Positions 9,580 to 16,335 of a DNA stretch of 16,335 bases are shown in pieces (position 1 is the stretch's first letter; every line of letters begins with the position of its first letter). Source of the stretch: Cerioporus squamosus (taxonomy: Eukaryota > Basidiomycota > Agaricomycetes > Polyporales > Polyporaceae); assembly GCA_022592435.1 (NCBI GenBank), contig JABYQS010000640.1:1-16335 (forward strand), read 5' to 3'. A program made the position numbers and the translations under genes. Below the pieces are notes generated by a model. That model was not told where the DNA came from. It did not search any database and worked only from the letters and a program-made list of their open reading frames with translations.

Positions 9580-9889
9580 CCCCCTAACATCTTTCTCCGT
9601 TACCACCACCACCGACCCCTCCGGTCCTCCGGCGCTCCTGCCTCAAGCTCTCAACAGCCCCGCTCAGCAAGTTCGCCTGCAAGACTCAAGACTCAAGACT
9701 CGATCGAACACTCAACGCTTCACACGCACGACGCTAACGTTATTGCCTAAGGACCGACCATTCGTTCTCGTTGGTGCGTAGGCCCGTAACCACCCCAAAC
9801 CACCTTCCTTTCTCACCCGCCTGTGCAGCTGTAGCCCTAGCCGTCTCTCCCATACACCATCTGTAGCATACCCAGACCCAACCACCATC
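9580..9889 (+). other. 5' leader with intron of the coiled-coil/HPD protein gene
   Basis: The leader is pyrimidine-rich and has no upstream ATG before 9890. An intron at 9774-9828 (55 b) is likely: donor GTGCGT, a C/T-rich tract, acceptor TGTGCAG. The start context CACCATCATG has A at -3. The transcription start is inferred from the TATA box, not seen. Confidence 0.5.
9680..9700 (+). repeat. three tandem copies of CAAGACT
   Basis: Three exact 7-base copies lie in the presumed 5' leader of the gene at 9890. This is probably a simple microsatellite. Confidence 0.85.
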
Positions 9890-11824
9890 ATGTTCGCTCG
9901 CCATGCTCCCCCCAGGTACGGTCACGGCGCCGGCTTCGGCGTCGGGCGTATCAACCACGTGAAGAAGAACAACCCCAAGCCCTTCCCCGCGCCTCCCCTC
10001 ACCCCGTTCGATATCCGCGGCGTCCGGCACGCCCAGCTCAAGGAGAAGAACGAGAACAAGGCCCCGCCGACGGTGGTTTCCCCCCGGAAGAAGTACCGTC
10101 CCCGCACCAAGAAGGAGATCCTCCTCCAGTCTCTCAAGAAGGCCCTCACCCCGCCTGAACTCCAAGTCCCTCTCCATCGCGCCCCGGCCCCGGCCCCAGT
10201 GGGCGACAGCCTCACCCTCCGCGACCCAAAGTTCCCCGGTGGTTTGACGTTCCACGTCCCCGTCCCGCCCGCCCCCGAGCCTGCTCCGGAGCCTCTGCCC
10301 GAGTTCGGCGCGGAGACCGCGAAGCACTACGCCGACGAGCTCCGGGAGTGCGACCTTGACGAGGAGGCGATGCGCGTCCTCCGCGTGTTCGAGGCACTCA
10401 AGATCCAGGGCCAGACGCGCGAGCGCTACCACGAGAACGAGGTCGCGCTCGATCTCGCGGCGGAGCTCCAGCCTGAGCGCGAGAAGTACCGCGCGATGGA
10501 CTGCGCGCACGCTGCGAAGCGGGAGAAGCGGTACCTGCGCAAGCTCGCGGAGGCGGAGGAGCGGGCCGAGCGCGAGCGCAAGGCGGAGGAGGCGCGGCTG
10601 GAGAAGGAGCGCAAGCGCGAGGAGGAGCGTCGCGCGGCGGAGGAGCGCAAGCGCCAGCAGCGGGAGGACGAGAACAACCGCCGCATTGCCGCGGAGCACC
10701 AGCGTCGGCAGGAGGAGCGCATCTGGCGGGAGAAGATGCGCGAGGAGGAACGCCAGCGCAAGCTGCGCGCTGAGCAGGAGCGCGCCCGTCGCGTGGCGGA
10801 GGCCCGCCGTTCTGAGGATGCGCGTCGCGCGCAAGAGGCAGAGAAGCAGCGCAAGATCGCGGAAGAACAGAAGCGTCTCGCCATGCTGGCTGAGATGCGA
10901 CGTCTCAAGGCCGAGCGCGAGGAGGCCATGCGGCTCGCGAAGGAGCAGGAGGAGCGGATGCGGCAGGCCGTCTTGGAGGAGCGTCGGGCTGCGCTGGAGG
11001 CTCTCCGGCAGGCGACGCGGGAGGCGAACGAGATGATGGCGCAGATGGAGCGCGACCAGGCCGCGAAGGACGCGTTCGTGCGCGCTGCCGAGTACCGGGC
11101 GCACCTCATGGAGCAGGAGCTGCGCGCGCGCGAGCAGCACCAGTATGCGCAGGCGCAGGCGTTCATGGAGCAGCTCGAGCAGGCCTACCGCGAGCACGCT
11201 ATGCTCGAACAGGCCTTCCGCGATGCCCAGCAGCGGGGCCTCTTCGAGCAGCAGCAGCGGGCCGTGCAAGAGGCTCAGGAGCGTGCGGAACGCGAGCAGC
11301 GGGAGGCCGCCGAGGCTGCTGCACGGGAGGCGGAGGCGCGTGCGGCGCAGGCTGCTCGCCAGGCGGAGGCCGCTGCGAACGAGGCTGCCATCGCAAAACA
11401 TATCTGCGACTGGTACGACCACCGGTGGACCGTGCTCAAGACCCGGAAGGACATCGACGGCCAGGTGGCCTACTGCGAGTTCCCGATCCCGTACTTCCCG
11501 TTCATCCAGAACGTCGAGGCTCCTATCCCCGCCTCGCCGCACCCGAGCGAGATCACGTACGAGCAGGTCCGCGCCTTCGTCTTCTCTCCGTACCGGACGA
11601 GCATGGCGGCGAAGAACGCGAAGGAGCGCATCCGGGCGGAGATGCTGTTCTGGCACCCGGACAAGTTCGAGAGCAAGTACTTGCGCCTGATGCAGCCCCA
11701 GGACAAGGCGATTGCGATGGAGGCCGTCAACGTGCTGGCGCGCATCCTCACGCAGATTAAAGAGAATGTGGAGACGGAGCAGTGGAAGGCGAAGGAGGCT
11801 GCCGAGAAGGCTGGCGCTGCCTGA
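9890..11824 (+). CDS. long coiled-coil protein with C-terminal J-like HPD segment (NFKBIL1-like)
   Basis: Intact single exon, 644 residues, ATG at 9890, TGA at 11822-11824. The N-terminal 170 residues are basic and Pro-rich, including SPRKKYRPRTKKEILLQSLK. From about residue 185 to 500 there is a very long, charged Glu/Arg/Ala/Gln helix (ERERKAEEARLEKERKREEE style), expected to form a coiled coil or single alpha-helix. The C-terminal segment (about 505-640) is globular: WYDHRWTVLKT, FPIPYFPF, ITYEQVRAFVF, then RAEMLFWHPDKF with HPD at 589-591. This order, with a WHPD-KF motif before a helix of the EAVNVLARILTQI type, resembles the C-terminus of metazoan NFKBIL1 and distantly a J domain. Mushroom genomes hold many proteins built this way. 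An Hsp70-cochaperone role would be inference only, since the rest of a J domain is not clear. Very strong GC3 codon bias suggests good expression. Confidence 0.88.
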   Translation: MFARHAPPRYGHGAGFGVGRINHVKKNNPKPFPAPPLTPFDIRGVRHAQLKEKNENKAPPTVVSPRKKYRPRTKKEILLQSLKKALTPPELQVPLHRAPAPAPVGDSLTLRDPKFPGGLTFHVPVPPAPEPAPEPLPEFGAETAKHYADELRECDLDEEAMRVLRVFEALKIQGQTRERYHENEVALDLAAELQPEREKYRAMDCAHAAKREKRYLRKLAEAEERAERERKAEEARLEKERKREEERRAAEERKRQQREDENNRRIAAEHQRRQEERIWREKMREEERQRKLRAEQERARRVAEARRSEDARRAQEAEKQRKIAEEQKRLAMLAEMRRLKAEREEAMRLAKEQEERMRQAVLEERRAALEALRQATREANEMMAQMERDQAAKDAFVRAAEYRAHLMEQELRAREQHQYAQAQAFMEQLEQAYREHAMLEQAFRDAQQRGLFEQQQRAVQEAQERAEREQREAAEAAAREAEARAAQAARQAEAAANEAAIAKHICDWYDHRWTVLKTRKDIDGQVAYCEFPIPYFPFIQNVEAPIPASPHPSEITYEQVRAFVFSPYRTSMAAKNAKERIRAEMLFWHPDKFESKYLRLMQPQDKAIAMEAVNVLARILTQIKENVETEQWKAKEAAEKAGAA

Positions 11825-12499
11825 AGATTGAAGGTTGCTGTTGATGTTGAACGAAGCTGTATGTTCTATCTGTTTTCCGTTCTCTCTGCTCTCTCTCCAT
11901 GCTCTCGTATGCACTGTATGTATTCTTAGTATGTCCGCTCGCTATATTCCTACGTACTGCTGAACCCACACACTCCTTTCCACTTTTCAATACATGAGGT
12001 TATCACACAAACTCGTCTCATTTGCATGTTGGTGGACGTCTTTGCGGGCGAATGCGATCACTACACAGTCTACACTCAGCACGCTCTTACCGCCAAAGAA
12101 TAACCCTGACGTGGTGGGATGATGGGCGCCTCGATTACCATACATGGAGAAGCATAGCCACTTGCTAGTAAGTTACTACCTTCTCCTTCGGCAGCTTGAG
12201 TGACGTTGCACTTCCTTCTCTCACTGGTCGCCCGTCGGCCCGCCTCACACTCCAGTGACAGCAACTGATGTGACTCTAACCACGCTCTCCACAGGGGTCG
12301 GCAGCGTGACGCTTCCGAGCCAGGTCCCGGGAGTATGGCCGGCTCTCCGGCATCCCAGTGGAATTCAGCGGCACGGTTCACACCAACGTCAGCTGTGGTT
12401 CGATGGCGCGCACTCTAGTCCGCGATGGACAGCCCTCGGAAGATCTCTAGACCACACTCTGGCGCTCCCTTGCAAAATGGATGCGCGTACCTCAGAGTA
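11825..12499. other. 3' flank of the coiled-coil gene and upstream region of the 81-residue protein gene
   Basis: No gene is supported. The CT-rich section 11860-11990 is the likely 3' UTR. The remaining ORFs on both strands are short and without splice support. CRE-like sites begin at 12500. Confidence 0.4.
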
Positions 12500-12511
12500 T
12501 GACGTCACCGT
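12500..12511 (+). promoter_or_regulatory. CRE-type bZIP site
   Basis: A full palindromic TGACGTCA (12500-12507) extended by CCGT, 106 bases upstream of the TATA box. The string ACGTCACCGT recurs at 12583-12592. ATF/CREB-type bZIP factors bind such sites in fungi; binding here is inferred. Confidence 0.4.
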
Positions 12512-12582
12512 GCTCATCGTGGAGCAGGAAGACGTTGTGGAGTCCTTCGCGAGGAGTCGCCTGGAGTCTCCGCCAAGTACCA

Positions 12583-12592
12583 ACGTCACCGT
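12583..12592 (+). promoter_or_regulatory. second copy of ACGTCACCGT
   Basis: Exact 10-base repeat of the core at 12502-12511, about 20 bases upstream of the TATA box. It contains a CRE half-site. Confidence 0.4.
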
Positions 12593-12612
12593 CGTCCCTG
12601 GGCTGGGGCCCG

Positions 12613-12620
12613 TATATAAA
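12613..12620 (+). promoter_or_regulatory. TATA box of the 81-residue protein gene
   Basis: TATATAAA, 120 bases before the ATG at 12733. A pyrimidine-rich stretch at about 12645-12680 (TTCCGATCTCACTACC) is the likely transcription start zone. It is the clearest core promoter in the window. Confidence 0.7.
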
Positions 12621-12732
12621 CGTCGTCCAACGGTCACAGTCCCCTCACCAAACTTCCGATCTCACTACCACTCATCACAAACAACCACTTCACGACTTTC
12701 ACGACTAACGACTTCATAAACCTCGTATCATC

Positions 12733-13097
12733 ATGGTAAGCTCCTCGTTGTCTTCCATTAATGATCCCTCAGCTCACGAGTGCTTGCGCGCAGGGTTCCA
12801 TCGTTTCTGCTATTGGTGGCGGCATCAACGCCATCATCTCTGCCATCGCAGGAGTGCTCGAGACCATCATCTCCGCCATCGTCTCTGTACGTCCTTCTCC
12901 GCCTCTTCGCTTCATGCAAGCGTTTTGCTAACGCTTCCGCTCTTCAGGTCCTTGTCGCCATCTGGGACTTCTTCATCGCCATCATCTGCTGCAGGTGCGG
13001 CAGCCGCAGCAGGCGTGGAGGATACAGTGGAGGCACAACCACCCGCACAACGGGTCGCAGAGGATGGGGACGGCGCCGTGCGGGTGGGACCTACTGA
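12733..13097 (+). CDS. 81-residue hydrophobic/Arg-rich small protein, three exons
   Basis: Exons 12733-12735 (the ATG alone), 12794-12886 and 12948-13097. Introns are 58 b (donor GTAAGC, acceptor CGCAG) and 61 b (donor GTACGT, branch GCTAAC, acceptor TTCAG), both phase 0. The product begins MGSIVSAIGGGINAIISAIA, continues with a repeating Ile/Ala/Ser pattern through VLETIISAIVSVLVAIWDFF (to about residue 41), then IAIICCRCGS, and ends in a Gly/Arg/Thr tail (RRGWGRRRAGGTY). Known of the type, from memory: short predicted proteins of this design, with a hydrophobic N-terminus, a Cys cluster and a basic Gly/Arg tail, are widespread in mushrooms and have no assigned function. Inference: one or two membrane-inserting helices, with the CCRC cysteines at the membrane edge as possible lipidation or metal sites. 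TATA box and CRE-like sites precede it. Confidence 0.85.
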
Positions 13098-14311
13098 GTC
13101 CCTTCCTCCGTGCGCGCGCGATAGATCTTTGAACTAGGACGTTTCTTCATCTGATGTGGTGCACACGTATACCGCATAGCGTACATACCCTGCGTAATCG
13201 AGTCTGTATTGTATCATTACCCATTTTTCTTGCACTCAACTTGTGTGTGCGACATGAAGCTGTCGACACCCCGCAATCTCAGCCCGCAGCAGTCCAGTTT
13301 TAGGACCGTGTTCCAAATGGTTGAGCGTACGTTGCATCTACACATTTCGTAGTATCGTACAACGTGGTACTTAGCGGAGACTTGAAGTCGTGCTGCATCG
13401 TGTATAGTGGATAGCGGAGTACGGACGACGGCGAGAATCGGACTCTGACGTTACGCACACCCCGTAGGTTTGGTGCCTGTCTGATTACTGTGAGTACACT
13501 GGTAGTACGCACAACAACGGCTACTGTTGCACATAACTAGTACTACGCGGAGAGGGAGCGGAGGCAAATGGAGCGTGAGGCAAGAAGAAGGGGGAGCATA
13601 TGTAGTGAGTAAGTACGGTACGTCCATTGTCTGGCGGCATGAGCCAGCACCCAACCACCGTGTTGTGAAACTCGTGGTTACGGCGAGCCCTACATACGTG
13701 GTTCAGGTTGAGTATATGCGGGTAACTGGACACATGCCGCGCGAGGAGAGGGGAAAAGAAGTCCAACGTAGGAAACAACAGTTCAGTTCGGACAGTCCCA
13801 ATAAGTTCGTCGCAGGTAACCGAAAGCGAAACCAGACAGACAAGAAAAACGAGAAGAAAAGCGAGCAATGTACCAAAGTTCGTGACTAAAAAGGAGCGTT
13901 AAATATGAGAGGGACTTCTGCGGGTCTATGTGTGTCGCTGGCCGGCGGCCGTGTCCTTCCGAACTCGGCACGGGGCCCTTTGTAGGTTGGAGGTCGAGGG
14001 GTCGAGAGGGAGGGGTCCGCTACGAGCCTTTGCCTTGACTCTTCGCTTGTACAACAGAGAGGGAGACAGACCGTCTGCGGTCGAAGGTTGAAGGATCGAG
14101 CTCACGGATGGAAGTGAAGCTGAGGAAGGTGAACGCCGGCTCGATTTGGATTAAGGGGGTCCGAAGTACTTGGTCGCCGGCGCTTAGTGTAGTTGTCCGT
14201 CGTCGCAGTAAGTAGTCGTGGTAGTTTTCGTCGTCGTCATCGCGTGCGTTTGCGTTTGCGTTATGTCGTTCCACGTATGGCCCGGTGGCTCCTCACCGAC
14301 CGGGGGCGAGG
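13098..14311. other. 1.2 kb between convergent genes, no gene supported
   Basis: The 3' flanks of the 81-residue protein gene (+) and the secreted protein gene (-). ORFs such as 13527-13889 (+, 120 residues, Lys/Arg-rich end) and 14020-14274 (-, RDDDDENYHDYLLRRR) have low-complexity composition and no splice or promoter support. Short inverted arms GTAGTAC (13502-13508) and GTACTAC are present around a Ser-poor AT-richer stretch. I see no tRNA or transposon end. Confidence 0.4.
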
Positions 14312-16107
14312 TCAGTTGCTCACGTAGTACAGCGCCTGTAGAGAGAGTGTACAGGATCGCGCAGTCAGCGAGACGCGACGGGCACCGCAGCCCGAAACTC
14401 AGGGCAAGGTTGGAACTCTGAAGCCACTTACCGCCTCGGCCAGGGATGCGTCGGGGTGGGCCTGGTTGTACGCGTCGACGTCGCCCACGAGGAGCAGGGC
14501 GCCGCCGTCGGCGGCGCTGTACGCGAGGGTCGTCTTTGCGTGCGAGCCGTCGGGGTTCACCCAGTATGCTGCGAGGGCGTTTCGAGCCGTCAGGCTTCGT
14601 TCTGATTGCACGAGAACACAAGGACGAGGGGGAGGGGGAGGGGGTGGAGCACTCACGGACGAGCTTCTGGGTCGCGGTGTCGAGCGTCCAGATTGCGGAC
14701 TCGCCGCCTGCTGCCATTGGGCGCGCGTGGGGCGTTGCTGGAGGGGATGGAGAGTATGCTGTCAGCGACTGTTCGAACGCGGCAAGTTCTTTGAAAGCGC
14801 TATCAGCCAGAGTCGAGTGGACCTGGAATAGTACTGGGTATGGCCACGACGCTCCCACCAGCCTGTGGTTGAATACGACACACGGGCACACGGGGGAACG
14901 CCGGGCCGTCATATGGGCGGCACGCACCCACATGAAGTTTGTAGCGAGAACAACGGAAGAAGCTCCCCCGAGAAGTCGGGATCCAGAAGCGAGGAAGTCG
15001 ACACAGCTGCACATGTACTCACTTTGCGGAACTGAGCTCAGTGTGGCCGTTCTGTCGCCGCGCGGGAAACCGGGACCGGCGGGCGTCAGCATGATCGTCC
15101 AAGGCACGGCGGCGATTCTGGAGTTCTGAGGTTCTGCGTACCTTGTGGAACCGGGTGTGAGCGCGACGGGGCGCCCGAGCCGCCGAGTAGAGCGGCGAGT
15201 CTCCGGTCTGGGATTTTTTGGCAGCGGGCGAGCACCTGCGAGCGCAGCGCAATTCGCGCGAGGCGATGAGCATTGAGCAAAGGTGGCGGGCGGGCCCAAG
15301 AAGTTGAGATTGAGATTGATGTAGCCGACGAGAAGAGGGCGAAGCGTGACAGATGGGGACGCAGATGAAGGTGGTCGCGATCGACAATCATCAGCGGCCG
15401 TGCCAAGGATGGTGACGAAGAGGATGGGCATGGGGGACTCGTGAGACTCACCGTCGCGATGTCAAAGGGCGTCGAGCCGGAGGTGGTGAACGTCACCTCG
15501 CTGGCGTCGTCGCTGCTAGACTTGAGGCTCCTGTTGCGAGTCGCGCGTGTGCATCACGGACGCGCGACGAGAGCAGCGCATGACGACAGGCGGTGTGCAG
15601 CAGCACAGCGGGGGGCAGGCAGATCAGGCACGGGCGCTCCCGTTAGCGATCCGGAGAGATGGTGATGTTGGGAGTGTACTCACACGCCGGACTCGAGCTG
15701 CACGAAGCCAAGGGAGGAGGAGTCTGCGACGGTGCGGGCTTCGATGCGGCCAGTACGCGTCTCGGGGACGGCGCTGTAAAAGGTGGTGAGACGGAGAACA
15801 AGACGCGCGCAAGAACTGAGACGATCGGACGTACACGAGGTTCGCGAACGCAGCAAGACTCGGGCTGGGACTCGGGGCATGGCGTTTCGCGACGTTGGGC
15901 TCAGTCGGGGTGGCGCGCTTCAGCTTGCGGGGTGCTGCGGGGGCAGACCCATTGCAAGGCGCTGGCCGTTGGTCCATTGGTCGGCGTCGGCACCGCGCGC
16001 GCGAGGCTCTTGTGCACGACGGGGATGCTGCGCGCGAGTGCGGCTGGGCCACAGAGGGTGCACGCGAGGAGGAGGACGGAGAGCGACGGGAGGCTCGGGA
16101 AGAGCAT
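14312..16107 (-). CDS. secreted protein of an undescribed mushroom family (PTN-QRLA-GLPP motif)
   Basis: The ATG at 16107 opens a signal peptide, MLFPSLPSLSVLLLACTLCG then PAALA, with likely cleavage near residue 25. Well-supported exons: 16107-15835, 15773-15684 (introns GTACGT..TTTACAG, 61 b, and GTGAGT..AACAG, 153 b), 15530-15452, 14737-14657, 14568-14432 and 14335-14312 (TGA 14314-14312). They join in phase: FANLV-AVPETRTGRIEART, SLGFVQLESGV-SLKSSSD, FTTSGSTPFDIAT, ESAIWTLDTATQKLV-P-YWVNPDGSH, LLLVGDVDAYNQAHPD and ALYYVSN. The middle (15451-15023) is unresolved; a candidate small exon is 15051-15023. Exon 1 carries VPTPTN, NGQRLAMGLPPQHP and RKLKRATPTEPNVAKR in three different frames, requiring two one-base losses. 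I recall many Agaricomycete predicted secreted proteins of this layout without known function. The dibasic KR pairs could be Kex2-type cleavage sites (inference). Confidence 0.65.
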
Positions 16108-16112
16108 GGCGC

Positions 16113-16139
16113 GGGGGCGGGGGGGGGCGGGCGGTAGGG
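16113..16139 (+). other. G-rich tract just upstream of the secreted protein start
   Basis: G runs of 5, 9, 3, 2 and 3 separated by single C or TA, ending 6 bases before the ATG at 16107 (on the - strand it reads as a C-rich leader). It could fold as a G-quadruplex in the template strand. Such a run is also a common place for sequencing length errors. Confidence 0.6.
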
Positions 16140-16335
16140 AGCGGATGGGTTGAGGCAAGAGTCGAGGACGAGCAAAAAAGCAGATCTAGAGTGCGGAGGG
16201 GAAGGCGAACGGAGGACAATGCATGCCACTTACATAGGGAGCCGGCGGTGGCCATGGCCCCGCGCGGCGAATCAGCAAACATCAACACCCACGAGGGTGC
16301 CCATCGAGATTCCAACCCGCTTCGCATGGTGAGAA
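16140..16335. other. upstream region of the secreted protein gene, window edge
   Basis: Likely 5' leader and promoter of the secreted protein gene. A GTAAGT donor on the - strand (16231-16226) could start a leader intron or belong to a further upstream exon. No TATA box is visible and no separate gene is supported. Confidence 0.3.

Noticed and set aside
10356..11036. Arg/Ser-rich ORF resembling an SR protein
   Set aside because: Shifted-frame reading of the coiled-coil codons.
9740..11914. A 724-residue ORF on the - strand opposite the coiled-coil gene
   Set aside because: It mirrors the + strand gene: strong GC3 bias and Glu/Arg/Ala codons remove stops from this antisense frame, producing Leu/Arg-rich low-complexity text without domain structure.
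13527..13889. A 120-residue + strand ORF with a Lys-rich end
   Set aside because: No promoter, splice signals or recognisable family; the composition fits AT-richer non-coding sequence.
14184..15431. A 415-residue - strand ORF
   Set aside because: It crosses splice sites of the secreted protein gene, mixes true exon text (ESAIWTLDT) with intron translation, and ends in a Thr repeat from the 3' flank.
15624..16229. A 201-residue - strand ORF rich in Ser/Pro/Arg
   Set aside because: Only its middle part is real (the third-frame portion of exon 1 of the secreted protein); the rest is leader, intron or shifted frame.

Overview
The window looks like nuclear DNA of a filamentous basidiomycete, class Agaricomycetes (a polypore-like fungus is my guess, not proven). 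The genes are split by many introns of about 50-90 bases with GT..AG ends and CTNAC-type branch sites, third codon positions are GC-rich, and three of the families are typical of mushrooms: a DUF6535 membrane protein, an F-box protein, and a secreted protein with a PTN-QRLA-GLPP motif. There is no operon structure and I found no tRNA, rRNA, CRISPR array or intact transposon.

Left part (1-6200): the 3' part of a serine/arginine-rich, probably disordered protein gene (+, ends 1394) runs tail-to-tail into a five-exon DUF6535 membrane protein gene (-, 3717 to 1444). After a 0.5 kb gap comes an F-box protein gene (-, 5902 to 4211), probably with short upstream exons reaching 6167.

Middle (6200-9560): a four-exon gene for a 251-residue protein of unknown family (-, 7720 to 6807), with a TATA box 50 bases before its ATG. 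Beyond it is a poorly preserved stretch with a possible + strand split gene or relic (about 8252-8975) and a short - strand ORF (9427 to 9167). Both are low-confidence calls.

Right part (9560-16335): an intact single-exon 644-residue coiled-coil protein (+, 9890-11824) ends in a J-like HPD segment resembling the C-terminus of NFKBIL1, and its 5' leader carries an intron. Next is a three-exon gene for an 81-residue hydrophobic then arginine-rich protein (+, 12733-13097), with a clear TATA box and CRE-like sites; its first coding exon is only the ATG. Last is a multi-exon gene for a secreted protein (-, 16107 to 14312).

A recurring oddity is that several otherwise convincing genes need single-base frame corrections. 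Nearly all behave as one-base deletions (three in the first gene, two in exon 1 of the secreted protein gene), while the F-box, coiled-coil and 81-residue genes read through cleanly. This may be sequencing error or real decay; the window alone cannot decide. The genes do not form an obvious pathway. The most original candidates are the 81-residue protein, the coiled-coil/HPD protein and the secreted protein family.
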